DNA of 64,000 nucleotides from Idiomarina sp. MD25a. GTDB lineage: Bacteria > Pseudomonadota > Gammaproteobacteria > Enterobacterales > Alteromonadaceae. The stretch is taken from positions 256,235 through 320,234 of the forward strand of contig NZ_MDGT01000005.1 in NCBI RefSeq assembly GCF_001870515.1, given 5' to 3'. Made by a program: the position numbers and the translations under genes. Under the pieces are notes generated by a model that had not been told where the DNA came from, made no database searches, and was given only the letters and a program-made list of their open reading frames with translations. Below, in pieces: positions 7,303 to 16,399 of the stretch; position 1 is the stretch's first letter; each line of letters starts with the position of its first letter.

Positions 7303-9957
7303 GTGAGCGAGTTTAGTTTAGGGCAACGTTGGTTAAGCGAAACTGAAACAGATTTAGGGCTTGGCGTCGTCACAGCCGTGGATGGACGCCAGGTATCAGT
7401 GATGTTCCCCAGCACGGGTGAAACACGAATGTACGCTAAATCCGACGCGCCGCTCGCTCGATTTGTGTTAAATGAAGGACAGGAAGCAACACACGCTGAT
7501 CAATGGCGTTTTGTTGTCACCGAGGCAAAAGAACACCAAGGCTTAGCTATCTATTTTGGTGAGCGTGTGGACTCAGGTGAAGAAGTGATGGTGCCAGAAT
7601 CTCAGTTAGCCCATCAAATAGACACCAATCCGGCTTTAACTCGCTTTATTGCCGGACAAGCCGACCGACACGATCTCTATCTTCTGCGCATGCAAGGTCA
7701 GCAACAACTCGCTCAATGGCAACAAAGTACCGTTACCGGTTTACTCGGTGCTCGAGTGAATTTATTACCGCACCAGTGCTATGTCGCCTCCACAGTAGCC
7801 AATCGCTATCATCCACGTGTCATGCTCGCTGACGAAGTCGGTCTTGGTAAGACAATTGAGGCTGGCATGATTATCAAGCGCCAGCACGTTACTGGACGCA
7901 GTCAGCGCGTGCTCGTAGCCGTTCCTGACAGCCTCCGCCATCAATGGCTGGTTGAAATGAAGCGCCGCTTCGCACTCGATTTCAGTGTGTTTGATGAAGC
8001 CAGAATCCGAGAAGCGCAGCTCGATAGTGATAATCCATTTTCTACTGAACAACTCGTGATTATCAACAATAAGATCCTGCACGATGAACAGTGGCATGAA
8101 GCGCTCATGAGCGCCGAGTTCGACATGCTTGTGGTTGACGAGGCCCACCACCTTAATGACAACACACCGGGCTATGCGCATTTTGCTCAGCTGGCGAACG
8201 CTATCCCCGGCTTGCTGTTACTAACCGCAACACCTGAGCAAGAAGGTAACGAAGGTCACTTTAAGCGCCTGCAGTTACTTGACCCAGACCGCTTTAACGA
8301 TTTCAACGCGTTCGAGGATGAGCAAACCCACTATCGTGAACTCGCCGAGAAAGCGAATGACCTTAGCGGTGAGGCATTAGACGAACTCCTTGATGAGCAC
8401 GGTACTGGACGAGTGATGTTTAGAAACCGCCGGCAAAATGTAGGCGGATTCCCGGCACGTCATTTTCACCCGGTAAAACTACCTGATCCCGACGATGATA
8501 TGCGTGAACCTTGGTGGCTGGGCGACTCCCGTGTTACTTGGCTTATCGACCATATAAAAAGCAACCGTGATGACAAAACGTTGCTTATTTGTCACAGCGC
8601 GAAAACGGTGAATGAGCTCGCCGAAGCATTGCGTGTGCTCGAAGGGATTAACGCAGCCGTATTCCACGAAGGGATGTCATTACTTGAGCGCGATCGTGCC
8701 GCTGAATTTTTTGCCGATGACGATAACGGTAGTCCAATTCTGTTATGTTCTGAGATTGGCAGCGAAGGCCGTAATTTCCAGTTTGTACATCAACTTGTAC
8801 TCTTTGATTTACCGGAAAATCCAGACTTGTTGGAACAGCGCATTGGTCGACTTGATCGCATCGGACAGACTCATGACATCCAAATTTACTTGCCGTACAT
8901 AGAAGATTCTGACGAAGGTATTTTGCTGCCGTGGTATCACACGATGAATGCCTTCGAACAATGCAACCCGGTGGGTCGACGCATGTATGATGAGTTCGCT
9001 CAATCCATTAAAAAATCTTTACTCAGTTGCCAACCTCTCCCGAAAGAGATACTGCAGCGGAGCACTGAACTCCATCAGCAGTTAATGAGTGAAGTTGAAG
9101 CAGGTCGAGATAAACTACAAGAATTGAATGCATGCCGTCCGCAACAGGCCGAAGCCGTTATTTCGGCAATCGAAGAAACGAGCGATACAGAGCACCTGAG
9201 CGAATTTATGACCACGTTCTGGGAGCGTTTTGGGATTGACGCCGAAGAACTCGACGAGACGCGAATCTTTGTCAAACCAAGCGAGCATATGCGTGTCGAA
9301 GCCATTCCAGGCTTGCAAGAAGAGGGGATGACTATCACCTTTGACCGTACCACCGCGCTTAATTATGAGGACGTCGAATTCTTAAGTTGGGATCATCCGC
9401 ATGTTCAAGAAGCCTTGGATATAGTGACTCAGCAAGACTTCGGCAGTGTGTGCGTGACTAAGCTGAATAATAAAGCCCTGCCTGAGGGTGCGTGGTTTAT
9501 GGAGGTTGATTTCAGCGCCCACATCAACGCACCTCAAAATGCGGTAGCCCAGGAGTTCTTCCCATTGCAAAACCACCGTATACTGCTTGACAGCCAAGGG
9601 CGCGAGTTGACGAGCAAAGTGCCCCGCGATGCGCTAACCAAGCAAGCTGATTTTATGGATAAAAAAACCTCGCGTCAGATATTAAAACAACTGCGTGACA
9701 TTACAAAGTCACATTTAGAGGTCGCGCGTGGCTCTGCTGAGGCATGGTTGGTGGAACAAAGTGCGGCAGTACGCACGCGTATCAACGAAAGTTTAGGAAA
9801 AGAACTCGATCGTTTGATCAAGCTTAAGCAGCGCAATCCGTCGGTACGTGACTCTGAAATTCGTGCCATCGAACTACGCAAGCAAACGTTGTTAGAAGCA
9901 CTTGAGCAACCACAGCTTTCATTGTTTGCAGTGCGTATTTTGGTTAATCACCATTAA
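7303..9957 (+). CDS. rapA: RNA polymerase-associated SWI2/SNF2 ATPase RapA
   Basis: Recycles RNA polymerase by ATP-driven remodelling of stalled complexes. The N-terminal Tudor-like region starts MSEFSLGQRWLSETETDLGLG, as in E. coli RapA. Walker A is DEVGLGKTIEAG (about 177-188) and the DEAHH box starts near 280. The helicase C-terminal motifs VFHEGMS, CSEIGSEGRNFQF and EQRIGRLDRIGQ are intact. At 884 residues it is about 84 shorter than the 968-residue E. coli protein as I recall it; the loss appears to fall in the linker between the two RecA-like lobes (about residues 345-405). The GTG start follows AGGAAGG. rluA overlaps its stop (TAATG). Confidence 0.97.
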   Translation: MSEFSLGQRWLSETETDLGLGVVTAVDGRQVSVMFPSTGETRMYAKSDAPLARFVLNEGQEATHADQWRFVVTEAKEHQGLAIYFGERVDSGEEVMVPESQLAHQIDTNPALTRFIAGQADRHDLYLLRMQGQQQLAQWQQSTVTGLLGARVNLLPHQCYVASTVANRYHPRVMLADEVGLGKTIEAGMIIKRQHVTGRSQRVLVAVPDSLRHQWLVEMKRRFALDFSVFDEARIREAQLDSDNPFSTEQLVIINNKILHDEQWHEALMSAEFDMLVVDEAHHLNDNTPGYAHFAQLANAIPGLLLLTATPEQEGNEGHFKRLQLLDPDRFNDFNAFEDEQTHYRELAEKANDLSGEALDELLDEHGTGRVMFRNRRQNVGGFPARHFHPVKLPDPDDDMREPWWLGDSRVTWLIDHIKSNRDDKTLLICHSAKTVNELAEALRVLEGINAAVFHEGMSLLERDRAAEFFADDDNGSPILLCSEIGSEGRNFQFVHQLVLFDLPENPDLLEQRIGRLDRIGQTHDIQIYLPYIEDSDEGILLPWYHTMNAFEQCNPVGRRMYDEFAQSIKKSLLSCQPLPKEILQRSTELHQQLMSEVEAGRDKLQELNACRPQQAEAVISAIEETSDTEHLSEFMTTFWERFGIDAEELDETRIFVKPSEHMRVEAIPGLQEEGMTITFDRTTALNYEDVEFLSWDHPHVQEALDIVTQQDFGSVCVTKLNNKALPEGAWFMEVDFSAHINAPQNAVAQEFFPLQNHRILLDSQGRELTSKVPRDALTKQADFMDKKTSRQILKQLRDITKSHLEVARGSAEAWLVEQSAAVRTRINESLGKELDRLIKLKQRNPSVRDSEIRAIELRKQTLLEALEQPQLSLFAVRILVNHH

Positions 9958-10616
9958 TGGCATTACTTCATTATCAGCCACCAACCGACCCTTATCTCAA
10001 GATAATATATCGAGATAATGCGTTGGTTGTGGTCGATAAACCAGCGGGAATACTGAGCGTACCTGGCAAAGCGATCGAACACAGGGACTCAGTGTACACG
10101 CGCTTAGCCCGTATTTTTCCAGAGATACGCGTCGTGCATCGGCTGGATATGGCGACCTCGGGTGTGATGGCATTTGCACTCGGTAAAGCGTCACAAAGCC
10201 ATCTCAGCAAACAGTTTCAACAACGCACAACACAAAAAACCTATCTTGCCAAGGTATGGGGGCATTTGCCGGGCAATCATGGTTGCATCGATTTGCCGCT
10301 CAGCTGTGACTGGCCAAACCGACCTAAACAACAAGTCGACTTTGTTAATGGCAAGGCGAGTCAAACGTTTTATCAAGTGTTAGCGCAACAGACGCAAACC
10401 AGCTTAGTTAAGCTTTCTCCACATACGGGTCGTTCGCATCAACTACGCGTGCACATGCTCGCGTTAGACTGTCCTATTCTAGGTGATAAGTTTTATGCTC
10501 ACTCCGCAGCATTCAATGCCGCGGAGCGATTATTATTACACGCATTTGAGTTAAAGATAGCTCATCCGCTAACAGAACAAGCGGTCACTTTTAGCAGCCC
10601 CAGTCCATTTAGTTAA
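9957..10616 (+). CDS. rluA: RluA-family pseudouridine synthase (23S rRNA/tRNA)
   Basis: A 219-residue RNA pseudouridine synthase. The catalytic motif HRLDMATSGV (Asp near residue 64) and the N-terminal VVVDKPAGILSVPGK are those of the RluA subfamily, which modifies 23S rRNA U746 and tRNA position 32. The C-terminal segment HTGRSHQLRVHM is also present. There is no S4 domain, as expected for RluA proper. The ATG overlaps the rapA stop codon, so the pair is translationally coupled; E. coli has the same gene pair. Confidence 0.95.
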   Translation: MALLHYQPPTDPYLKIIYRDNALVVVDKPAGILSVPGKAIEHRDSVYTRLARIFPEIRVVHRLDMATSGVMAFALGKASQSHLSKQFQQRTTQKTYLAKVWGHLPGNHGCIDLPLSCDWPNRPKQQVDFVNGKASQTFYQVLAQQTQTSLVKLSPHTGRSHQLRVHMLALDCPILGDKFYAHSAAFNAAERLLLHAFELKIAHPLTEQAVTFSSPSPFS

Positions 10617-10654
10617 ACACCTAAAGACTTGACCACTGTTGACGATAAAGGTGT

Positions 10655-11449
10655 ATGAACATACTTCGATGCGTCATATGCCTAGTTATAGTGTTAGGGT
10701 CTGCGGTGTGCTACGGACAGGATGACCGTGCCCGTTTTGTACCACCTCATGAAGTCGTTTGGTTGACCGATTCTGAAGGCAATGATGGTTCGTATTTAGC
10801 ACTACAGCGCGAGCCATTAAAAAGCTTCGAGCGGGGACAATTTGTTGCACTCCCAGCATGGGGGCTACACCCACTCCAATCACCGTTGATTAAATCGAGT
10901 TATCATCAAGCCGCAAAAATGGGCTGGCGCAGTTGGGCGATTACGCCACCTGAGGCGCTGATTGAGCCCGACTCTTTAGGCCATTACAACGCTGATTTAG
11001 GTTATTACCAACCCGACGAGAATGCGCTCCAACCCTATCGCAACTTACTATTCAAGCGCCTTGACGCAATATACGACAAGGTAAGCGAACAACCTGGGTT
11101 TACGGTGTGGATAGTCGAAGGTATCAGCGGTGCGCTATGGCTTGACTGGATTAAACAAAACGCTGCTGCCGCACCGGACGCCGTCATTCTCATAGATGCT
11201 TACATCCCACAATTACGCCTGAACGAGTTGTTAAGCACAGAAATTGCAAAACTTCCTTTTCCAGTTTTGGACATAAAGACAGCGTCTGCTAACCGTTGGG
11301 TCACTACTCAATGGCCGATGCACAAGACCATGAGTAACAAATTTCAACAACTCAGCTATCGCCCACGGGTTTTACTCAGCCAAGTACCAGAAGCTACTCA
11401 TGAGCTGCACAGTGTTATTAAAGGATGGCTTAAGTTTCAGGGGTTTTAA
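10655..11449 (+). CDS. DUF3530-like exported alpha/beta-hydrolase-fold protein
   Basis: A 264-residue protein with a signal peptide (MNILRCVICLVIVLGSAVCYGQ, cleavage near 21). The body resembles the DUF3530 family of predicted alpha/beta-hydrolase-like periplasmic proteins: the segments VALPAWGLHP, WRSWAITPPE, IVEGISGALWLDW (about 153-165, in the nucleophile-elbow position but with Gly-Ile-Ser-Gly) and PDAVILIDAYIPQ are visible. No activity can be assigned. ATG 10655 follows AAAGG by 5 bases. It is 38 bases after rluA and may be its third operon member, and it converges on djlA with a 3-base gap. Confidence 0.75.
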   Translation: MNILRCVICLVIVLGSAVCYGQDDRARFVPPHEVVWLTDSEGNDGSYLALQREPLKSFERGQFVALPAWGLHPLQSPLIKSSYHQAAKMGWRSWAITPPEALIEPDSLGHYNADLGYYQPDENALQPYRNLLFKRLDAIYDKVSEQPGFTVWIVEGISGALWLDWIKQNAAAAPDAVILIDAYIPQLRLNELLSTEIAKLPFPVLDIKTASANRWVTTQWPMHKTMSNKFQQLSYRPRVLLSQVPEATHELHSVIKGWLKFQGF

Positions 11450-11452
11450 CCA

Positions 11453-12286
11453 TTAACGCACGTCGCGATGCTTTTTTATGACCTCGTAAGCCTGCTGAAT
11501 ATCTTGGGCTCGCTTCTGTGCTTCTCTCATCACATGCTCGGGCAACCCCTTTGAAGCCAACTTATCAGGGTGATGACGCGCCATTAACTTACGATAAGCC
11601 TTTTTTATTTCTGCGTCGGGCTGTTCGGCTTTCACACCTAGCACCTCGTAAGCATCCTGCAACTCATTCCGCGATGGCTTAGACTGCTGCTTTCCTGCAC
11701 TGCCTTGCTGGCGATGCTGATGAAAACGAAAAGCCGCTTTCTGCATGGCTAACCACTGGTCAATTTGAAACCGTCTGAAGCCAAGCGCTTTACCGACATT
11801 AATAAGCACCTCATGCTCAGCACGATCCAATACGCCGTCATTAAGCGCCAAGGCCATCAACTGCTCCATGAACACCTGAGAGACTTCGCGGTTACCGTAA
11901 AATGATTCGCGGAAGCGCTTCATCGTGTCGTTTACTGGAAAAGTCGATTGCTTTCCTTCACGAAACGCCTGTTGCGCTTCTTCTTTGGCTTCAGCATCGA
12001 GTCTAAAGCGCTTCATCAATTCTGAAGCTTGCGCTATATCACGTTCGGTTACTCGTCCTTTTGCTTTAGCGAGATGCCCCATGACAGCGAATAAGGTATA
12101 CAAAAATAATGCGTCTTTCCCAGCATCACGTTTACCGTACATGAATTGACCAAAACCACCTCGACTGGCAAAGTCTTGCGCCATTCCTCGGTCGAACCAA
12201 TGACCAATCAGTACGCCGATAATAGCGCCTGGCAATCGTAAAAATAGGTAGCCAGCCAACCCACCTATCACCTTTCCCCAAATCAT
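11453..12286 (-). CDS. djlA: DnaJ-like co-chaperone DjlA
   Basis: A membrane-anchored DnaK co-chaperone of 277 residues. It has one N-terminal transmembrane segment (MIWGKVIGGLAGYLFLRLPG), a TerB-like helical region (about 50-170) and a C-terminal J domain (about 210-275) with the essential HPD in ARHHPDKLAS. ATG 12286 is chosen because it gives the family N-terminus and follows AGAGGA by 7 bases. Upstream extension would add 21 residues read from murU. The ATG overlaps the murU stop (ATGA). Adjacency to lptD-surA is as in E. coli, although here amgK-murU are inserted between. Confidence 0.95.
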   Translation of the reverse strand: MIWGKVIGGLAGYLFLRLPGAIIGVLIGHWFDRGMAQDFASRGGFGQFMYGKRDAGKDALFLYTLFAVMGHLAKAKGRVTERDIAQASELMKRFRLDAEAKEEAQQAFREGKQSTFPVNDTMKRFRESFYGNREVSQVFMEQLMALALNDGVLDRAEHEVLINVGKALGFRRFQIDQWLAMQKAAFRFHQHRQQGSAGKQQSKPSRNELQDAYEVLGVKAEQPDAEIKKAYRKLMARHHPDKLASKGLPEHVMREAQKRAQDIQQAYEVIKKHRDVR

Positions 12287-12963
12287 TGTTTGTCCTCTAC
12301 TTCTTGGTTTAACTGACTTAATCGAGCGGGTGTACCCACATCGGTCCAACGTCCCTTTAATAAATGGGCAGCAACTTGTTGCTTACTCATAGCGTGCAAC
12401 AACAAAGGCTTGAGGGGCCGAAAGCCCGCTGCATAGTCGGCAAAAAGTTCAGGTGAATAAAGTCCAATACCCGCAAAAGTGTAACCATAGTCATCTGGAT
12501 TCTTTACGCTCACACGCCCGTCCTTCAATGCAAAGTCACCTTGGGGGTTATGTTCAGGGTTTTCGACAAGCATTAGGTGAGCCAAGTCACCAGGCGCCAG
12601 TTCCGTTGGTAAGTCACGTAAGTCAGAGTCGATAAAAATATCACCATTGATTACCCAAAAGGGTTCATAGCCGAGTAACGGCAACGCTTTGATTATACCG
12701 CCAGCCGTTTCTAAACCGCCCTCGGGCTCAGGCGAATAGTCGATCTTAACCCCCCAGCGTGAGCCATCACCTAAGCTGCTTTCAAGTTGACCACCTAACC
12801 AAGCATGGTTAATCACAATCTCTGTAATACCTACGTCGACCAGTTTCTCAATAATGTATTCAATGAGTGGTTTGCCGGCCACTTTTAACAGTGGTTTTGG
12901 TGTTAAGTTGGTTAACGGCTGCATTCGCTTTCCACGCCCTGCCGCTAAAATCATCGCCTTCAT
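12283..12963 (-). CDS. murU: N-acetylmuramate alpha-1-phosphate uridylyltransferase (MurU)
   Basis: A nucleotidyltransferase of 226 residues that forms UDP-MurNAc from MurNAc-1-phosphate in peptidoglycan recycling, bypassing early fosfomycin-sensitive synthesis. The N-terminus MKAMILAAGRGKRMQPLT and PKPLLKVAGKPLIEYII are the GXGXR-type nucleotide-binding and lysine motifs; NGDIFID provides the metal-binding Asp. The start at 12963 matches the family; the longer reading frame merely runs into amgK. It overlaps amgK by ATGA at one end and djlA at the other. The MurU assignment rests mainly on the amgK partner, as hexose-1-phosphate nucleotidyltransferases look alike. Confidence 0.92.
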   Translation of the reverse strand: MKAMILAAGRGKRMQPLTNLTPKPLLKVAGKPLIEYIIEKLVDVGITEIVINHAWLGGQLESSLGDGSRWGVKIDYSPEPEGGLETAGGIIKALPLLGYEPFWVINGDIFIDSDLRDLPTELAPGDLAHLMLVENPEHNPQGDFALKDGRVSVKNPDDYGYTFAGIGLYSPELFADYAAGFRPLKPLLLHAMSKQQVAAHLLKGRWTDVGTPARLSQLNQEVEDKQ

Positions 12964-13958
12964 GCTTGCTCCCACGCGGGAATAATACGTTGCGTTAACC
13001 ATTGATGATACTCATTGAGCTGAGCATACTTAGCACTTACTTTTTGCAAATAGCCTAATGTGCGAGGCACATCCTTTAAGTAGCCTGCTTTATCATCTCG
13101 ATGCGCGAGTCGAGCAAAAATGCCCGCAGCCTTGGTATGTCGTTGCAGTCCCATCCAGTCAAACCAGTGTTGCCATTGTTGAGGAGTGACATCTGACGCT
13201 AACTGCCCAGTCGCTTGTAAATCGACTCTCAATTGCTCAGCAAGTTCACTGACTAAATCGTCTGGCCACTCGATATAGCAATCACGCAACAGCGAGACCG
13301 CATCGTAGGTCATGGGTCCAATCACAGCATCTTGGAAGTCGATAACGCCCAGCCCCTCCGGGGTCACCATCAGGTTACGCGAGTGATAGTCACGATGCAC
13401 ACCGACCTGTGGCTGTTCAAATGCATTACTGACCATCTGCTCACAGAATTGTTGCCAGATCTCATCGTCCTGATCATTCCAGTCGATATCGATATGCTGC
13501 ATTAACAGCCAGTCTTTAAATAATGCCAACTCACGATCCAACAAGGCTCGGTCAAACTTCGGTAAAGCCCCCTCGGCAGTGTCGGTGACTTGCATCACGC
13601 GAGGCAAAATGGCTAATGCCTGGTGATAGTACTGACGTGCATTGCGTTGCTGTAGCTTTGACAGTAATACTGTGTGACCAAAATCCGTTTGCAGCATGTA
13701 GCCTTGCTTCAAGTCAACATTGAGCACTGTAGGGACAGGAATGTCAGCGGCTTGGTATGCATCGGCAACCAGCAGGAATGGACGCATATCTTCTTTATCA
13801 GGCGGACAATCAACCGCAATGAGACTGCGTTGACCATCTGATGCGCGAAAATACCGCCGAAAACTAGCGTCACCAGAAACCACTTCAAGCTGTGATTGCG
13901 GATGTCCCGTCTGCGCCTCACACCATGCTGCCAGTCCAATCTCACGAGAATCTTCCAA
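12960..13958 (-). CDS. amgK: Anomeric MurNAc/GlcNAc kinase AmgK
   Basis: An aminoglycoside-phosphotransferase-fold sugar kinase of 332 residues that phosphorylates MurNAc at C1 for MurU. The catalytic loop VGVHRDYHSRNLMV (about 200-213) and the metal-binding IDFQDAVIGP (about 220-229) are intact. The start is TTG at 13958 (MEDSREIGLAAWC), about 6 bases after an AGGGGG run; no ATG lies near the expected N-terminus. It is first in a leftward three-gene unit amgK-murU-djlA and divergent from lptD. With AnmK and Mpl elsewhere in the window it points to extensive wall recycling. Confidence 0.92.
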   Translation of the reverse strand: MEDSREIGLAAWCEAQTGHPQSQLEVVSGDASFRRYFRASDGQRSLIAVDCPPDKEDMRPFLLVADAYQAADIPVPTVLNVDLKQGYMLQTDFGHTVLLSKLQQRNARQYYHQALAILPRVMQVTDTAEGALPKFDRALLDRELALFKDWLLMQHIDIDWNDQDDEIWQQFCEQMVSNAFEQPQVGVHRDYHSRNLMVTPEGLGVIDFQDAVIGPMTYDAVSLLRDCYIEWPDDLVSELAEQLRVDLQATGQLASDVTPQQWQHWFDWMGLQRHTKAAGIFARLAHRDDKAGYLKDVPRTLGYLQKVSAKYAQLNEYHQWLTQRIIPAWEQA

Positions 13959-14096
13959 AGTGCCCCCTCTCTATGCCAATATTTGGCGAAATAAGTGCCA
14001 AATTAATCTTACTAAAATAGCAGAATACGCAGATTTGCTTTATTATACCAAGCTTATGCCTAATCATTAATTAACAACTAAAAACGGATTAGTATC

Positions 14097-16388
14097 TTGC
14101 CATTGCGTTACAAAGTTGCCAAAGCATCCGCTGTCTTATTTACACTCTTCAGCGCATCAGTTTCTGCTCAGCAGGCGCTCACGAGTGTGTGCTCAGCGCG
14201 TTATAGTCAGTGGAGTTTCGAGGAACCCGAATTTGACGTTTCCGAGCAACTGCCGGGCAGCATCTTAGTGCATTCGGATAACTCGAACGTCAGTAACAAC
14301 GGCGAAGCCTTGTTCACCGGCAACGTCAGCATCCGTCAGGACGGTCAATGGCTCCTCACGGAGTCTGCACGGATTAATCAAGAAAGACAAACCATCGATG
14401 CCAATCAAGGTGTGTTGTTTTCAGATGGTTACATTCAAGTAAAAGGTAACTCATTCAACTACAACGGTGTTTCATCAACCGCAGAGTTACGCGATACTGA
14501 ATATCGAATGAAAAGCACGCAAGCTCGGGGGCAAGCACAGTTGCTGCGTTTATCAGAGCAACATGTCAATCTGTTTTCTTCTAGCTTTACCACCTGCCCA
14601 ACCGATGACCCTGCTTGGAAACTCACAGCGGATCGTATTGAGATAAGCCAAGATGAAGACTTTGGCGAGGCTTGGGGTGCTAAAGTTGAGCTTTTCGATA
14701 TCCCAGTGATTTATTTACCGTATTTTACCTTCCCGGTGAACGATAAACGCAAAACAGGCTTTCTCTACCCGACGATAGACACCTCGTCTATTAATGGCTT
14801 AGAGGTCGAGGTGCCTTATTACTTTAATATTGCGCCCAACATGGACGCCACCTTAGCACCTGTCTATATCAGTAAGCGCGGCACGATGTTGAAGTCAGAG
14901 TATCGATTCCTGACCGATAATTACGGTGGTCAAATTAATCTAGAATACTTACAAAATGATTCGCTACGATTAGACAATGCTGACCGTTATTTATGGCATA
15001 TCGATCAGCAAGCACAATTCGGAGATCACTGGCGCGCCTATGTCGACGCAACTCAGATCTCTGATGATAACTACCTCAATGACTTTGGGAGCGATTTTGC
15101 AGGTCGAGCGGACACGCACTTGTACCGTGTCGCACAAGTGGATTACTTAAACGACAATTTCTTTGCCCGTTTACGCACTGAAGATTACGAGTTGCTAGGT
15201 CAGTATCAAAGCCCGTTCCGAACGCTCCCACAACTATCGATGCGTTACGACCAAGGTAGCTATACTGGGATTAATTGGGCTGTCGAAAGCGAGCTCACTT
15301 ACTTTCAAAACCAAGATGACGCGAATCAGTACGCGACACGTGCGCACCTTGAACCAAGCTTAAGTTATTCGGTCGAAGCGCCAGCGTATGATGGTGAAGC
15401 AGAATTTTCCTATCTCTATACGCACTATCGTCAGGAACGTCCGAACACTGAGTTGTCAGATTCAGTCTCACGCTCACTTCCACGCGCACGACTTCGCGGT
15501 CGTTTGCACCTTGAGCGCTTTTTTGATGGTGACGACGGATCGTATCGCCAAACTTTAGTACCTCAAGTTCAGTATCTATATGTACCGTACGAAGACCAGT
15601 CAAATATTGGCATTTACGATACAACCTTGATGCAAGATGACTATTACGGTCTTTTCCGGGCGCAGCGATACTCGGGCTTAGATCGCATTGCAGAAGCCAA
15701 CCAGATCACCTATGGTGCCACCACAAGTATCTTTGATCAGCGTGAACGTGAGTTGTTACGCTTTGCGTTTGGTCAAATCTATTATTTTGATGAAAGCCGT
15801 ACCGAACTGTTGGAACAGAACATCGCGCGCACGTCGAGCAATACCGAATGGGTTGCCGACTTGACTTGGGCGATAACACCCAACTGGAGTGTGAAAAGCG
15901 CAATACAGTACGACACGGAACTAAACCAGACGAGAAAGAGTCAGACCGCTGTAGAGTATCGTTTTGATAATAAAAATCTCGTTCAGATCAATCATCGCAA
16001 AGCAACGAATATATTGAACAGCGATATTGAGCAGGTCGGGGCGCAAGCGGTTTGGGAAATTAACAATCAATGGCAGGTCGCAGCCAACGTTTACTACGAT
16101 TTAGTTAATAGTCGTACTAACGACGCTATTTTAGGTGTTCAATATAGTAGTTGTTGCTGGGCATTAAGAGTAAGTGCGTATCGTCGTATTAACCTTAATC
16201 TTGAACCGGCAATGGCAGGCACCGCTAACGCTGGCATGATGCAAAACACATTTGCGGCGCCGGAGTTTGACAATGGTGTCAGCTTACAGTTTATTATCAG
16301 CGGCCTTTCAAGCGACGGAAGCAGTCTGATCGAAATGCTTGAAAAAAGCATTTACGGCTACAGACGACCTTTTTACTTAAGTAACTAG
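14097..16388 (+). CDS. lptD: LPS-assembly outer membrane protein LptD
   Basis: The outer-membrane beta-barrel that, with LptE, inserts lipopolysaccharide into the outer leaflet. The 763-residue precursor has a signal peptide (ends SASVSAQQ, about residue 24), an N-terminal OstA jellyroll (about 45-200; EALFTGNVSIRQDGQWLLTE is split across it) and a long barrel. Cysteines near 32, 167 and the adjacent pair near 686-687 reproduce the four-cysteine pattern that forms the interdomain disulfides in E. coli LptD. The start is TTG at 14097, the only candidate that gives the signal peptide. Its TAG overlaps a possible surA GTG. Confidence 0.97.
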   Translation: MPLRYKVAKASAVLFTLFSASVSAQQALTSVCSARYSQWSFEEPEFDVSEQLPGSILVHSDNSNVSNNGEALFTGNVSIRQDGQWLLTESARINQERQTIDANQGVLFSDGYIQVKGNSFNYNGVSSTAELRDTEYRMKSTQARGQAQLLRLSEQHVNLFSSSFTTCPTDDPAWKLTADRIEISQDEDFGEAWGAKVELFDIPVIYLPYFTFPVNDKRKTGFLYPTIDTSSINGLEVEVPYYFNIAPNMDATLAPVYISKRGTMLKSEYRFLTDNYGGQINLEYLQNDSLRLDNADRYLWHIDQQAQFGDHWRAYVDATQISDDNYLNDFGSDFAGRADTHLYRVAQVDYLNDNFFARLRTEDYELLGQYQSPFRTLPQLSMRYDQGSYTGINWAVESELTYFQNQDDANQYATRAHLEPSLSYSVEAPAYDGEAEFSYLYTHYRQERPNTELSDSVSRSLPRARLRGRLHLERFFDGDDGSYRQTLVPQVQYLYVPYEDQSNIGIYDTTLMQDDYYGLFRAQRYSGLDRIAEANQITYGATTSIFDQRERELLRFAFGQIYYFDESRTELLEQNIARTSSNTEWVADLTWAITPNWSVKSAIQYDTELNQTRKSQTAVEYRFDNKNLVQINHRKATNILNSDIEQVGAQAVWEINNQWQVAANVYYDLVNSRTNDAILGVQYSSCCWALRVSAYRRINLNLEPAMAGTANAGMMQNTFAAPEFDNGVSLQFIISGLSSDGSSLIEMLEKSIYGYRRPFYLSN

Positions 16389-16399
16389 TGGTACAAATA

